Assembly: GCF_003182485.1 (NCBI RefSeq)
Contig: NZ_QGTX01000001.1
Coordinates: forward strand, 1,942,001-2,006,000
Source: Geodermatophilus normandii
GTDB lineage: Bacteria > Actinomycetota > Actinomycetes > Mycobacteriales > Geodermatophilaceae
DNA: 64,000 bases
Reading direction: 5' to 3'
In this document: one piece after another, positions 8,582-20,053 of the stretch
Numbering within the stretch: the stretch's first letter is position 1
Layout of the letters: every line of letters begins with the position of its first letter
Notes under the pieces: model-generated
What the model was told of the DNA's origin: nothing
The model's input: only the letters and a program-made list of their open reading frames with translations
The model's database searches: none
Position numbers and translations under genes: made by a program

Positions 8582-8600
8582 CCTGCGCCGACGCCCCTCC

Positions 8601-8606
8601 TAGGCT
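8601..8606 (+). promoter_or_regulatory. -10 element, leaderless lipoprotein gene
   Basis: TAGGCT fits TAnnnT and ends eight bases before GTG 8615. No Shine-Dalgarno sequence lies between, so a leaderless message is likely. No convincing -35 is visible. Confidence 0.5.
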
Positions 8607-8614
8607 GCCCGCTC

Positions 8615-9820
8615 GTGACGGGGACGCGGAGTCGGCGGGCGGGGGCCGCGGCGGCAGCCGTGGCGGCGGCGGTGCTGGCGGGGTGCACCAGCACGGTGAG
8701 CGGGACGGCGACGCCGCCGGCCGCCGCGCCCACCACCAGTGAGCCGCCGGCGACCAGCACGCCGTCGGAGCCGCCGATCGACGTCACGCCGGCCCCGGAG
8801 CCGACGGTCGGCACCCTCCTGGAGTCCCACCGCATCGCCTCGGTGACCTCGCTGGTGCCGGTCACCTTCCCGAGCCGGACCGAGCCCTGCTTCCCGTCGG
8901 GCCCGTGGAGCGACTCCGGTGCCCTGGACGCGGCCTACTTCGGCAGCGGGACCGCCGGCCCGGTCCTCGACCGCTGGGGCTTCGTCACCGCCTGGGGCCA
9001 GTGCAACAGCGACCCCGCCGACGGCCGCGGCACGCTGACGATGGTGGCCGAGCTGTCCGACCCCGAGTCGGCCGCACGGGCCGCCCGGGAGCTCGCCGAC
9101 GACCAGGCCGGCGACGGCTACGAGCCGGCGCAGGTGCCCGGCCTCGACGGCGCGGTGCTGCTGCAGGAGAGCGGGGACGAGGACGTCGTCCAGGCGTTCG
9201 TGCCGGTCGGCCGGATGCTGGCCTACGCCTACCACACCGCGGGCTCCGGCCAGGGGCTCGAGGAGGTCGGCCGGCTGATGGCCGACCAGGTGTCCCTGCT
9301 GCAGACGTTCCAGCCCACCCCGCAGGACCAGGTGCCCTCGCTGCCCACCGATCCCGACGGCCTGCAGCAGCTGACCCTCGACCCGCCGGGGGACTTCACC
9401 GACTTCTCCGGCCCCTACGACCTGGAGGGGTACCTGCGGCTGGCCATCGACCCGGTCCGCGAGCGCGAGCTGCTCACCGCCAACGGGTTCACCGGCTTCT
9501 ACTCCAAGCAGTCCGACGAGGCCGACCTCAGCTACGCCGTCGCGCTCTACGCCTTCCCCTCCTCGATGGAGACGAACACCGTCTACACGGCCTTCGCCCA
9601 GCTCGAGGACGCCGAGTTCGGCGGCACCCCGTTCCAGCTGCCCTCGATCCCCGACGCCCCCTGCTTCTGGTTCGAGTCGGGGGAGAGCTACTACCAGCGC
9701 TGCTACGTCGGCTACGGCAGCCACCTCGCCAGCGTGGACGTCCTCGGCCTCGACGCCCCCGACGACGTCGCGGCGATGGACCGCCTGCTGCCCGCGCAGC
9801 GGGACCTCATCGACGGCTGA
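8615..9820 (+). CDS. secreted lipoprotein, possibly DUF7373-like
   Basis: The 401-residue protein starts with an Arg-containing n-region, an Ala-rich hydrophobic core and the lipobox LAGC, giving lipidated Cys24. A Thr/Pro/Ser linker (about 25-65) leads to a globular part of about 335 residues with several Cys and aromatic residues (AYFGSGTAGPVLDRWGFVTA, ESYYQRCYVGYGSHLAS). The style recalls mycobacterial lipoproteins of the DUF7373 type, but I cannot confirm this. It is probably anchored to the outer face of the membrane. Function unknown; it stands alone between carbonic anhydrase and rplM. Confidence 0.75.
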   Translation: MTGTRSRRAGAAAAAVAAAVLAGCTSTVSGTATPPAAAPTTSEPPATSTPSEPPIDVTPAPEPTVGTLLESHRIASVTSLVPVTFPSRTEPCFPSGPWSDSGALDAAYFGSGTAGPVLDRWGFVTAWGQCNSDPADGRGTLTMVAELSDPESAARAARELADDQAGDGYEPAQVPGLDGAVLLQESGDEDVVQAFVPVGRMLAYAYHTAGSGQGLEEVGRLMADQVSLLQTFQPTPQDQVPSLPTDPDGLQQLTLDPPGDFTDFSGPYDLEGYLRLAIDPVRERELLTANGFTGFYSKQSDEADLSYAVALYAFPSSMETNTVYTAFAQLEDAEFGGTPFQLPSIPDAPCFWFESGESYYQRCYVGYGSHLASVDVLGLDAPDDVAAMDRLLPAQRDLIDG

Positions 9821-9842
9821 CGCGCCGTACGGCCCCGTCCGG

Positions 9843-9887
9843 AGGCCGGCCCCGAGCTCGCGAGGGGGGAGAGGGCCGGGGTCCTTC
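9843..9887. repeat. palindromic repeat family 1, copy 3
   Basis: Read on the minus strand it begins GAAGGACCCC like the copies at 1.55 and 27.3 kb, and carries the core CGAGCTCGCGAG at 9853-9864 inside ccggcccc/ggccgggg arms. It follows the lipoprotein stop and may act as its terminator. Downstream, 9888-10009 holds three partial copies of cggctggt and a possible -10 TATCGT at 9894-9899 for rplM. Confidence 0.6.
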
Positions 9888-10009
9888 GGCTGGTATCGTC
9901 GTCGGCTGGTGCGCGGCCGCCGGCTGGTGCGCGCGCGCCGTCGGCGTCTCCCGTCCTCGGTGAGGCGATCCCACCAGCCACCCCGACGACGACGGAGGAC
10001 ACGAGCGCC

Positions 10010-10453
10010 GTGCGCACGTACTCACCCAAGCCCGGCGAGATCGCGCGGGCCTGGCACGTCATCGACGCCACCGACGTGGTGCTCGGTCGACTCGCCAGCC
10101 AGGTCGCGACCCTGCTGCGCGGCAAGCACAAGCCCCAGTTCGCCCCCCACGTCGACGTCGGTGACTTCGTCGTCGTCGTGAACGCGAACAAGATCGCGCT
10201 GACCGGCTCCAAGCGCGACCAGAAGACCGCCTACCGCCACTCCGGCTACCCGGGCGGCCTGCGCGCCATCAACGTCGGCGACCAGCTGCGCACCCACCCC
10301 GACCGCGTCGTCGAGCGCGCCGTCAAGGGCATGCTGCCGCACAACAGCCTCGGTCGGCAGATGATCAAGAAGCTGAAGGTGTACGCGGGGCCGGAGCACC
10401 CGCACTCCGCCCAGCAGCCCCAGACCTTCGAGATCAAGCAGGTGGCCCAGTGA
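10010..10453 (+). CDS. rplM: 50S ribosomal protein L13
   Basis: L13 is an early 23S rRNA-binding protein of the large subunit. The 147-residue product matches family length and motifs: [38 protein letters not shown], and the C-terminal block [17 protein letters not shown] 10010 follows GGAGGA at 9992-9997, a spacing of about 12. The stop overlaps the rpsI GTG (GTGA). The leader is about 110 bases from the proposed -10 and could host L13 autoregulation; I see no recognised L13 leader structure. Confidence 0.98.
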   Translation: MRTYSPKPGEIARAWHVIDATDVVLGRLASQVATLLRGKHKPQFAPHVDVGDFVVVVNANKIALTGSKRDQKTAYRHSGYPGGLRAINVGDQLRTHPDRVVERAVKGMLPHNSLGRQMIKKLKVYAGPEHPHSAQQPQTFEIKQVAQ

Positions 10454-10881
10454 CCTCCCCCATGACCACGGCCCCGACCGTGACCGACGCGGACGGGCGG
10501 CCCGTCCAGACCGTCGGCCGGCGCAAGGAGGCCATCGTCCGCGTGCGGCTCGTGCCCGGCAGCGGGCAGTTCCGCCTGAACGGCCGGACCCTCGAGCAGT
10601 ACTTCCCCAACAAGGTCCACCAGCAGCTCGTCCGCGAGCCGTTCGTGATCCTGGAGAAGGGCGAGCAGTACGACGTCGTCGGCATCCTCAAGGGTGGCGG
10701 CGTCAGCGGTCAGGCCGGTGCGCTGCGCCTCGCGATCGCCCGCGCCCTCGTCGAGGTCGAGGCCGACGACCGTCCGGCCCTCAAGAAGGCCGGCTTCCTC
10801 ACCCGTGACGCGCGCGTCACCGAGCGCAAGAAGTACGGGCTCAAGAAGGCCCGCAAGGCGCCTCAGTACTCGAAGCGCTGA
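10450..10881 (+). CDS. rpsI: 30S ribosomal protein S9
   Basis: The 143-residue protein carries [38 protein letters not shown] and the invariant basic ending [12 protein letters not shown], whose terminal Lys-Arg reaches the P-site tRNA. GTG 10450 overlaps the rplM stop and has AGGTGG just upstream; ATG 10462 is the alternative. The L13-S9 pair is conserved across bacteria. glmM follows after 11 bases and may be cotranscribed. Confidence 0.98.
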   Translation: MTSPMTTAPTVTDADGRPVQTVGRRKEAIVRVRLVPGSGQFRLNGRTLEQYFPNKVHQQLVREPFVILEKGEQYDVVGILKGGGVSGQAGALRLAIARALVEVEADDRPALKKAGFLTRDARVTERKKYGLKKARKAPQYSKR

Positions 10882-10892
10882 CCGGCACCGCC

Positions 10893-12242
10893 GTGGGTCG
10901 CCTCTTCGGGACCGACGGCGTCCGGGGTCGGGCCAACGCCGACCTCACGCCGGAGTTGGCCCTGTCGGTGGCCCGTGCGGCCGCCACCGTGCTGTCCGAC
11001 CGCGACGGGACCTCGCGTCCCGTCGCGGTCGTCGGCCGTGACCCCCGCGCCAGCGGGGAGATGCTCGAGGCCGCCGTCGTGGCGGGCCTGGCGAGCGCGG
11101 GCGCCGAGGTGCTGCGCGTGGGTGTCCTCCCCACGCCGGCCGTCGCGTTCCTCACCGCCGGGACCGGCGCCGACCTCGGCGTCATGATCTCGGCCAGCCA
11201 CAACCCCATGCCCGACAACGGCATCAAGCTGTTCAGCCGCGGCGGCCACAAGCTGCCCGACGCGGTCGAGGCGGCGATCGAGTCCGCCGTCGCCACCTCC
11301 CGCCGCAGCACCGACGGCGTCCGGCCCACCGGCGGCGACATCGGCCGGGTCCGCGACCTGACCGACGGCGCCGCGGACTACGCCGCCCACCTGCTGTCCA
11401 CGGTGTCCGCGCCCGTGCGCGGCCTGCGCCTGGTCGTCGACTGCGCGCACGGCGCGGCCGCCACCGTCGCCCCCGAGGTCTACCGCCGGGCCGGCGCCGA
11501 GGTCACCGTCATCGGCGGCGAGCCCGACGGCTGGAACATCAACGACGGCATCGGCTCCACCCACCTCGGCCCGCTCACCGAGGCGGTCCGGGAGACCGGT
11601 GCCGACCTCGGCATCGCCCACGACGGCGACGCCGACCGGTGCCTCGCGGTCACCGCCGACGGCCAGGTCGTCGACGGCGACGCGATCCTCGCCGTGTGCG
11701 CGCTCGCGCTCAAGGAGCGCGGCGAGCTGCGCCAGGACACCGTCGTCGCCACGGTGATGAGCAACCTGGGGTTCCACCACACGATGCGCGACGCCGGCAT
11801 CGCCGTGCAGACCACCGCCGTCGGCGACCGGTACGTGCTGGAGGCGCTGCACGCCCGCGGGCTGTCCCTCGGCGGCGAGCAGAGCGGCCACCTGGTCTTC
11901 CTCGACCACGCGACCACCGGCGACGGGACGCTCACCGGGCTGTCGCTGCTGTCCCGGATGGCCGCCACCGGCGCCTCCCTGGCCGAGCTGGCCTCGGTGG
12001 TGCAGCGGCTGCCCCAGACGCTGGTCAACGTGCCGGTCCGCGACCGGATCCGGGTCGTGGAGAGCGAGGCGGTGGCCGCCGCGGTCAACGCCGCCGAGGA
12101 GGAGCTCGGTGACGACGGCCGGGTGCTGCTGCGCCCGTCGGGCACCGAGCAGCTGGTGCGGGTGATGGTCGAGGCGCCCACGCTGGAGCTCGCCGACGGC
12201 ATCGCCCAGCGCCTGGCCGCCGTCGTCGCGGCCGTCGACTGA
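10893..12242 (+). CDS. glmM: phosphoglucosamine mutase
   Basis: GlmM converts glucosamine-6-phosphate to glucosamine-1-phosphate for UDP-GlcNAc and peptidoglycan. The 449-residue protein has [15 protein letters not shown], the phosphoserine loop [17 protein letters not shown] near residue 100, the metal loop HDGDADRC, the sugar loop [10 protein letters not shown], and the phosphate-binding [14 protein letters not shown] near the end. GTG 10893 lies 11 bases after rpsI. Together with glmS downstream it supplies two consecutive steps of amino sugar synthesis. Confidence 0.98.
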   Translation: MGRLFGTDGVRGRANADLTPELALSVARAAATVLSDRDGTSRPVAVVGRDPRASGEMLEAAVVAGLASAGAEVLRVGVLPTPAVAFLTAGTGADLGVMISASHNPMPDNGIKLFSRGGHKLPDAVEAAIESAVATSRRSTDGVRPTGGDIGRVRDLTDGAADYAAHLLSTVSAPVRGLRLVVDCAHGAAATVAPEVYRRAGAEVTVIGGEPDGWNINDGIGSTHLGPLTEAVRETGADLGIAHDGDADRCLAVTADGQVVDGDAILAVCALALKERGELRQDTVVATVMSNLGFHHTMRDAGIAVQTTAVGDRYVLEALHARGLSLGGEQSGHLVFLDHATTGDGTLTGLSLLSRMAATGASLAELASVVQRLPQTLVNVPVRDRIRVVESEAVAAAVNAAEEELGDDGRVLLRPSGTEQLVRVMVEAPTLELADGIAQRLAAVVAAVD

Positions 12243-12312
12243 GCCCTGCGGCCCTGGACCGCGGGCGGCGCCCCGGTCCACCCTGTGCCCCACCCTCGAG
12301 GGGGAGGACGCC

Positions 12313-13155
12313 ATGACCGTCCGGATGCGGGACCTGGTCGGCGGGGCGCTCGCCCAGCTGCGGTACGAGCCGACGGGCAAGCGGGTGCGCGCCGAGGCCG
12401 GCGGCGCGGTCGTCGCGCAGACCGAGCGGGCGGTGCTCGTCTGGGAGCCGCGCCGCGTGGTGCCGGCCTACGCCGTCCCGGTCGAGGACCTCACGGCCGG
12501 GCTGACCGGCCCTCCGGTGCCGGCGGCTCCCGACGCGCCCGCGGACACCGGCTCCGCCGTCCCGGACGTGACGGCGCTGCGCGTGCTCGACCCGCGGGTC
12601 CCGTTCGCGGTGCACAGCACCCCGGGCGAGCCGGTCGGCGTGCGGGTGCCCGGCGGCGACCGCGTCCTCGAGGGCTTCTGTCCGGCCGACCCGGCGCTGG
12701 CCGGCTCCGTCGTCCTGGACTTCGCCGGCCCCGACGCCTGGTACGAGGAGGACGAGCGGCTGTACGGGCACCCGCGTGACCCGTTCCACCGGATCGACGT
12801 CCGGGCCGCCTCGCGGCACGTCGAGGTGTCCTCGGGCGGGCGGCTGCTCGCGGCGTCCGCGCGGCCGCGGCTGGTGTTCGAGACGCTGCTGCCCGTCCGC
12901 TGGTACCTGCCCGCCGAGGACGTGACCGCCCCTCTGGTGCCCAGCGACACGCGGACGCAGTGCGCCTACAAGGGCGAGGCGGGCTACTGGTCGGTGGAGA
13001 CCGGGGACGGGCTGGTCCGTGACCTCGTGTGGAGCTACCGCGACCCGCTGCCCGACGCCGCGCAGCTGCGCGGCCTGCTCTGCTTCTTCGACGAGCGCGT
13101 CGACGTCGTCGTCGACGGAGTGCCCCGCCCCCGGCCCGTCACGCCCTGGTCCTGA
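12313..13155 (+). CDS. DUF427 domain protein, duplicated domain
   Basis: The 280-residue protein seems to contain two DUF427 modules. The first ends near YGHPRDPFHRIDVRAASRHVE; the second includes RWYLPAEDV, QCAYKGEAGYWSVETGDGLV and WSYRDPLPDAAQLRGLLCFF, a clear family signature. DUF427 proteins are small beta-rich cytoplasmic proteins of unknown activity. ATG 12313 follows a GGGGGAGGA ribosome site. It lies between glmM and glmS but has no evident link to amino sugar metabolism. Confidence 0.88.
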   Translation: MTVRMRDLVGGALAQLRYEPTGKRVRAEAGGAVVAQTERAVLVWEPRRVVPAYAVPVEDLTAGLTGPPVPAAPDAPADTGSAVPDVTALRVLDPRVPFAVHSTPGEPVGVRVPGGDRVLEGFCPADPALAGSVVLDFAGPDAWYEEDERLYGHPRDPFHRIDVRAASRHVEVSSGGRLLAASARPRLVFETLLPVRWYLPAEDVTAPLVPSDTRTQCAYKGEAGYWSVETGDGLVRDLVWSYRDPLPDAAQLRGLLCFFDERVDVVVDGVPRPRPVTPWS

Positions 13156-13228
13156 GACGGCGGTGTGGCCGGGGTGACGCAGGGGTGAGACCGTGTCGTC
13201 GGTGGACGGATCGGTCCGCCTCCGCCGG

Positions 13229-13234
13229 TACCCT
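13229..13234 (+). promoter_or_regulatory. -10 element for leaderless glmS
   Basis: TACCCT matches TAnnnT and ends eight bases before ATG 13243. No ribosome site lies between, so glmS is probably transcribed from its own start codon. No glmS ribozyme-like structure is seen. Confidence 0.55.
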
Positions 13235-13242
13235 CGGTCGAC

Positions 13243-15117
<1,875 letters not shown>

Positions 15118-15118
15118 C

Positions 15119-15203
15119 GGCAGCACGATCAGGTGACCTGGTCGTGCTGCCTCCCGGCTCACCGTCGGCGGTGAGCCAGGACGCTGCACGGTGAGCCAGG
15201 ACG
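15119..15203. repeat. palindromic repeat family 2, copy A
   Basis: It begins one base after the glmS stop. The first hairpin pairs 15119-15134 with 15136-15151 (16 bp, one G-T). The second is ggctcaccg (15156-15164) with cggtgagcc (15169-15177). The right arm cggtgagccaggacg is repeated directly at 15189-15203. A sister copy follows groEL at 29115-29198 with about 83 percent identity by eye. Possible roles are transcription termination or a REP-like element. Confidence 0.75.
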
Positions 15204-15236
15204 GCGGGCTGCGCGGCTGCACGGCAGACTGTCCCG

Positions 15237-15614
15237 GTGATCGTGGGGGTCGGGATCGACGTGGTCCCCGTGACCCGGTTCGCCGAGTCGCTCGAGCGCA
15301 CCCCGGGGCTGCGCGACCGGCTGTTCACCGCCGCGGAGCAGACGACGCCGTCCGGCGGTGCCCGCACGGCGGAGTCGCTGGCCGCGCGGTTCGCCGCCAA
15401 GGAGGCCGTCGCCAAGGCGCTCGGCGCACCCGGGGCGCTGCGCTGGCACGACGCCGAGGTGACCGTCGGCGAGCACGGCCGCCCGCACCTGGAGATTCGC
15501 GGCACGGTCGCCGCCCGCGCCGGGCAGATGGGCATCACGAGCTGGCACCTCTCGCTCAGCCACGACGGCGGGATCGCCTCGGCGGTCGTCGTCGCCGAGG
15601 GAGGTCCCGCGTGA
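15237..15614 (+). CDS. acpS: holo-[acyl-carrier-protein] synthase
   Basis: AcpS transfers 4'-phosphopantetheine from CoA to acyl carrier protein. The 125-residue protein shows [18 protein letters not shown] with the metal-binding Asp, [18 protein letters not shown] with the Lys-Glu pair, and [22 protein letters not shown] 15237 is preceded by CAGACT, six bases upstream, a possible leaderless -10 variant. The stop overlaps nnrDE by four bases. Confidence 0.94.
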   Translation: MIVGVGIDVVPVTRFAESLERTPGLRDRLFTAAEQTTPSGGARTAESLAARFAAKEAVAKALGAPGALRWHDAEVTVGEHGRPHLEIRGTVAARAGQMGITSWHLSLSHDGGIASAVVVAEGGPA

Positions 15615-17064
15615 TCGGGCTGTCCACCGTCGCCGAGGTCCGCGCCGCCGAGGACGTGCTCCTGGCCCGCACACCCGAGGGCGCCCTGATGCAGCGCGCG
15701 GCCACCGGCCTGGCCACGGTCTGCCTGCGGCTGCTCGGCCGGGCGCACGGCACGCGGGTCACCGCGCTGGTCGGCGGCGGCAACAACGGCGGCGACGCGC
15801 TGTTCGCCGGCGCGCACCTCGCCGCCCGCGGCGCCCGGGTGACCGCCGTCCTGCTCGACCCCGGCCGCGCCCACCCCGCCGGGCTCGCCGCGCTGCGCCG
15901 CGCCGGCGGACGGGTGGCCGGCCCGGGCGACCCCGACGGGCTCGACCGCGCCGACCTGGTCCTCGACGGCATCGCCGGCATCGGCGGCCGCGGCGGCCTG
16001 CGCCCCGAGGCGGCGCGGCTGGCCGGGCGTGCGGCCGCCGGCCCCGGCACCACGGTCGCCGTGGACGTCCCCAGCGGGGTCGACGCCGACACCGGCGCGG
16101 TCGAGGGTGCGGCGTTCGCCGCCGTCCACACGGTCACCTTCGGCGCGGTCAAGCCCGGCCTGGTCGTGGGGGAGGGACGCGGGCAGGCCGGCACGGTGCA
16201 CCTGGTCGACATCGGGCTGGGCCCGCACCTGGCGCGGCCGCGGGCGTTCCAGCTCACCGACGACGACGTCGCCACGCACCTCCAGCCGCCCGGGGACGGC
16301 GACGACAAGTACTCCCGCGGAGTCGTCGGCATCGTCGCCGGGTCGGCCACCTACCCGGGCGCCGGCGTGCTGTGCACCGGGGCCGCCCTGCGCACCCGGC
16401 CGGGCCTGGTCCGCTACGCCGGGACCGCCGCCGACGGCGTGCGTGCCTCCTGGCCCGAGGCCATCGTCACCGCCGCCCGCCCCCGCGACGCCGGCCGCGT
16501 GCAGGCCTGGGTGGTCGGTCCCGGGATGGGCACCGACGACGACGCCCGCAGCGTGCTGGCCGAGGTGCTGGGCACCGACCTGCCCGTGGTGGTCGACGCC
16601 GACGCGCTGACGCTGGCCGCCCGCGAGCCCGACCTCGTGCGGCGGCGCAGCGCACCCACCGTCCTCACCCCGCACGACCGCGAGTTCGAGCGGTTCGGCG
16701 TCGAGGTGGGCGCCGACCGCATCGGCAGTGCCCGGCGGCTGGCCGCCGACCTGGGCGCCGTCGTGCTGCTCAAGGGCAACGCCACCGTCGTCGCCGGCCC
16801 CGACGGGACGGCGTTCGTCAACGCCACCGGGACCACCGAACTGGCCACGGCCGGCACCGGCGACGTGCTGTCCGGGATCCTCGGCGCCCTGCTCGCCACC
16901 GGCACGCCCCCGCCGAGACCGCCGCGGCGGCCGCGCACCTGCACGGCCGCGCCGGCCAGGTCGCCTCCGAGCGCGGGCCGCTCGTCGCCGGGGACCTGGT
17001 GCGGCGGCTCTCCGAGACGGTGGGCCGGGTGCGCGGCGACCGCCTGGGAGACTCGGGGGCGTGA
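15611..17064 (+). CDS. nnrDE: bifunctional NAD(P)HX epimerase/dehydratase (frameshifted)
   Basis: The protein repairs hydrated NAD(P)H. The N-terminal epimerase (about 1-215) has [20 protein letters not shown] and [13 protein letters not shown]. The C-terminal ADP-dependent dehydratase has [39 protein letters not shown] and [18 protein letters not shown]. At a C5 run (16907-16911) the reading frame must drop by one: downstream the sense frame reads [15 protein letters not shown] to the stop 17062-17064. One missing C explains it. Unless corrected, the frame runs on through alr. GTG 15611 overlaps acpS; the true stop overlaps alr. Confidence 0.92.
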
Positions 17065-18191
17065 GCGAACCCCGGGCCGAGGTGGTGGTCGACCTCGACG
17101 CCATCGCGGCGAACACCGCCGTGCTGCGCGAGCGGGTCGGCCGCCCCCTCATGGCGGTGGTCAAGGCCGACGGCTACGGGCACGGGCTGGTGCCCGCCGC
17201 CCGCGCGGTCCTCGCAGGAGGCGCCGACGCCCTCGGTGTGGCCGTGCTGGAGGAGGCCCTCGCGCTGCGCGCGGCCGGGGTGGGCGCGCCGCTGCTGGCC
17301 TGGCTGCACACGCCGGGCACCGACTTCGCCCCCGCGCTGGCGGCCGACGTCGAGGTGTCGGTCAACGCGGAGTGGGGCCTCGCCGAGGTCGTCGCCGCCG
17401 CCCGCGCCACCGGCCGGACCGCGCGGCTGCACCTGTTCGCCGACACCGGCCTGTCCCGCGAGGGCGCCGCGATGGCCGACTGGCCCGGTCTGGTCGCCGC
17501 GGCCGCCCGCGCGCAGGCCGACGGCGAGGTCGAGGTGGTCGGGCTGTGGAGCCACATGGCCTACGCCGACGCCCCCACCCACCCGACGATCGGTGCGCAG
17601 GTGCGGGTGTTCGAGGAGGCCGTCGGCATCGCCTCCGGCGCCGGGCTGCGCGGCCGCCGGCACCTCGCGAACTCCGCGGCCACCGTGGCGCTGCCCGACA
17701 CCTGGTACGACATGGTCCGCCCCGGCGTCGCCCTCTACGGCCTCGACCCGCTCGGCGGCGACGCGGGCGTCCACGGGCTGAGGCCCGCGATGACCGTGCG
17801 CGCGCGGGTGGCGCTCACCAAGCGGGTGCCCGGCGGTGCCGGCGTCTCCTACGGCCACACCTACACGACCGCCACCGACACCACCCTCGCCCTGGTGCCG
17901 GTCGGGTACGCCGACGGCGTCCCCAGGGCCGCGGGCAACCGGGCGCCGGTGCTGGCCGGCGGCGCGCAGCGCACCATCGCCGGGCGGGTCTGCATGGACC
18001 AGTTCGTCCTCGACGTCGGCGACGCGGCCGTGGCGCCGGGCGACGAGGTGGTCCTGTGGGGCCCCGGCGACCGCGGCGAGCCGACCGCGCAGCAGTGGGC
18101 CGACGCGGTCGACACCATCCACTACGAGCTGGTGACCCGGGTCGGCGGGCGCTTCACGCGCCGCCACGTCGGGTCCGCGGGGGCGGTCTGA
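17061..18191 (+). CDS. alr: alanine racemase
   Basis: This PLP enzyme makes D-alanine for peptidoglycan. GTG 17061 gives a 376-residue product. Lys35 in MAVVKADGYGHG binds PLP. Also seen are HLFADTGLSREGA, WSHMAYADAPTHP, the PLP-phosphate and substrate region RPGVALYGLDPL, the catalytic tyrosine in GAGVSYGHTYTT, and GRVCMDQFVLDVG. The start overlaps the restored nnrDE stop (GTGA), supporting the frameshift interpretation there. The stop overlaps the next ATG (TGATG). Confidence 0.97.
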   Translation: MSEPRAEVVVDLDAIAANTAVLRERVGRPLMAVVKADGYGHGLVPAARAVLAGGADALGVAVLEEALALRAAGVGAPLLAWLHTPGTDFAPALAADVEVSVNAEWGLAEVVAAARATGRTARLHLFADTGLSREGAAMADWPGLVAAAARAQADGEVEVVGLWSHMAYADAPTHPTIGAQVRVFEEAVGIASGAGLRGRRHLANSAATVALPDTWYDMVRPGVALYGLDPLGGDAGVHGLRPAMTVRARVALTKRVPGGAGVSYGHTYTTATDTTLALVPVGYADGVPRAAGNRAPVLAGGAQRTIAGRVCMDQFVLDVGDAAVAPGDEVVLWGPGDRGEPTAQQWADAVDTIHYELVTRVGGRFTRRHVGSAGAV

Positions 18192-19393
18192 TGGCACGCA
18201 GCGGGGGACCGGGGCGCGCGGGCGTGGCCGGGGCGCTGGAGCGGCACCCGGCGGTCGGGATCGCCGGCGCCGTCGTCGGCCTGGCGGCGGCCACCACCGC
18301 CGTCGGCGTGGCCGTCGCCCGGATCGCCACCCGCCGCGTGCGCGCGGACCGGGTCAGCCCGGCCGGCGCGCTGCCCGAGGGCGCCAGCGACGCCGAGCTG
18401 CGCGAGGACGACCCGCTCGGCGCCGCCTCCCGCCGCGCCGACCGCACCGCGCTGGTCCAGGCCGACGACGGCGTCCTGCTGGCCGTCGAGGAGGTCGGCC
18501 CGCTCGACGCGCCGCTGACCGTCGTCTTCGTGCACGGCTACACGCTGTCGATGGCGTCGTGGACCTACCAGCGGCGCTCGCTCGGCGCGGAGCTGGCCAC
18601 CGCCAACGGGCACCGCCCCCTGGCCCGGCTGGTGTTCTACGACCACCGCGGCCACGGCTCGTCCACGCGCGGGCCGGCCGAGCACTCGACGATCGAGCAG
18701 CTCGCGCGCGACCTCGCCGCCGTCGTCGAGGCGCGGGTCCCCGAGGGGCCGGTCGTGCTCGTCGGGCACTCGATGGGCGGCATGACGGTCATGGGCCTGG
18801 CCGACGTCGCCCCGGAGCTGTTCGGCACGAAGGTCGTCGGCGCCGCGCTGGTGTCGACGTCGAGCGGCAACCTGGCCGACCTCAGCTTCGGCATGCCCGA
18901 GTTCCTCACCCGGGTGCGCGCCGCGGTGCTGCCGATCGCGGCGTTCACCATGCGCCGCCGGCCGGCCTTCGCCGAGCGCACCCGCCGGCTGGCCGCCGAC
19001 GTCGTGTCGGCCGCCACCCGCTCGCTGTCGTTCGCCTCGACCGACGTCGACCCGCGGCTGGGCCGGTACGTGGACTCGATGATCGGCGGTACACCGGTCG
19101 ACGTGATCGCGGAGTTCTACCCGGCGCTGGCCGGCCTCGACGAGACCGGCGCGCTGCAGCCGCTGCGGCGCGTCCCGACGCTGGTGCTCACCGGCGACGA
19201 GGACCGGATGATCCCGAAGGAGCACAGCGACACCCTCGTGGAGCTGCTCGGTGGCGAGGGGCCGATGGTCGAGTACGTCGTCGTGCCGCACGCGGGCCAC
19301 CTGGTGACCCTCGAGCGGCCCGAGGAGGTCACCCGCGCCCTGGCGGGCCTGCTCCGGCGGGTCGCCGCTGCGACCGCGCGCGTGCGGGACTGA
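18191..19393 (+). CDS. membrane-anchored alpha/beta hydrolase
   Basis: The 400-residue protein has a hydrophobic N-terminal segment (about 20-45, HPAVGIAGAVVGLAAATTAV) consistent with a membrane anchor. The hydrolase core includes VVFVHGYTLSMASWTYQRRS, FYDHRGHGSS, the nucleophile elbow VLVGHSMGGMTVMG, the acid in VLTGDEDRMIP and the His in VPHAGHLVTLE. The triad is complete. The position between alr and tsaE matches a conserved actinobacterial neighbourhood. The substrate cannot be inferred. Confidence 0.88.
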   Translation: MARSGGPGRAGVAGALERHPAVGIAGAVVGLAAATTAVGVAVARIATRRVRADRVSPAGALPEGASDAELREDDPLGAASRRADRTALVQADDGVLLAVEEVGPLDAPLTVVFVHGYTLSMASWTYQRRSLGAELATANGHRPLARLVFYDHRGHGSSTRGPAEHSTIEQLARDLAAVVEARVPEGPVVLVGHSMGGMTVMGLADVAPELFGTKVVGAALVSTSSGNLADLSFGMPEFLTRVRAAVLPIAAFTMRRRPAFAERTRRLAADVVSAATRSLSFASTDVDPRLGRYVDSMIGGTPVDVIAEFYPALAGLDETGALQPLRRVPTLVLTGDEDRMIPKEHSDTLVELLGGEGPMVEYVVVPHAGHLVTLERPEEVTRALAGLLRRVAAATARVRD

Positions 19394-19396
19394 GGC

Positions 19397-19948
19397 TCAG
19401 GGCCGGGCGTCGGCCGACCGGCCGAGCAGCGAGTCCCGGGTCCGGTGCGCGGCCTCGGCACCGTCGGCGAAGGACAGCACCCACGGCGAGACGCCGCTGT
19501 CGGGCAGCACCGGCCGTCGCGGCGGCGCCAGGACCGCCGCGCGCAGCGCCGGGTCGGCCAGCCGGGCCGGCCCCAGGAGCGCGGCGTGCAGCACGGGCCC
19601 GACGTCGGCGGCCCGGGCGCGCTCCAGCGCCCGGCGTCCCGCCGCGGTCGGGCCGAGGAAGCGGCCCAGCAGGCGCTCGGCGCGCAGCCGCCGGACGATC
19701 CCGGCGATCCGCTCGTCGGCCTCGGCCCGCCAGTGCACCGTCTCCACCGAGCGCCGGCCGCGGGCGCCGACGGCGTCGAGGACCGCGGCCTCCACCGGGT
19801 GCCGGCGCCGCGGCTCGACCACCTGCAGCTCCCCGGGCGCGACCGCCTGGATCCGGCCGGTGACCACCAGCGCCACCAGGGCGGTGTCGACCACCCGGTG
19901 CGGGCCCCCCGCGAGGCAGGCGACGTCGTACACGTCCGGCTGCGTCAT
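19397..19948 (-). CDS. TIGR04222-like domain protein
   Basis: The 183-residue product starts DVYDVACLAGGPHRVVDTAL, a pattern I associate with the N-terminal module of TIGR04222 proteins (LaGGp, then a helix and a winged region). No membrane segment is visible, unlike many TIGR04222 proteins, so this may be a soluble variant. ATG 19948 follows a GGGAGGAG site; the frame is open upstream but without support. It converges on the hydrolase gene with three bases between stops. Function unknown. Confidence 0.6.
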   Translation of the reverse strand: MTQPDVYDVACLAGGPHRVVDTALVALVVTGRIQAVAPGELQVVEPRRRHPVEAAVLDAVGARGRRSVETVHWRAEADERIAGIVRRLRAERLLGRFLGPTAAGRRALERARAADVGPVLHAALLGPARLADPALRAAVLAPPRRPVLPDSGVSPWVLSFADGAEAAHRTRDSLLGRSADARP

Positions 19949-20041
19949 GGCGGCTCCTCCCGGTCGCGGGGTCCCCTGGTCAACGGTGACAGGCGGGGGC
20001 GGCGGAGGGAAGGCCCGCAGGCCGCCCGTCCTCGACCGCCG

Positions 20042-20047
20042 TAGGGT
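20042..20047 (+). promoter_or_regulatory. -10 element for leaderless UDG gene
   Basis: TAGGGT fits TAnnnT and ends six bases before GTG 20054, with no Shine-Dalgarno between. It probably drives the UDG-tsaE-HAD-GNAT-NUDIX chain. Confidence 0.5.
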
Positions 20048-20053
20048 CGGCGC

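Noticed and set aside
9888..10009. L13 leader autoregulatory RNA before rplM
   Set aside because: The three cggctggt repeats are suggestive, but no conserved L13 leader structure could be matched by eye.
13156..13242. glmS ribozyme or riboswitch
   Set aside because: Only 87 bases precede glmS, and a leaderless -10 lies directly before the start, leaving no transcribed leader.
16890..17064. Programmed ribosomal frameshift or a giant fusion running from nnrDE through alr into the hydrolase
   Set aside because: No slippery heptamer or downstream pseudoknot is apparent, and one added C restores a normal NnrDE end overlapping the alr start.
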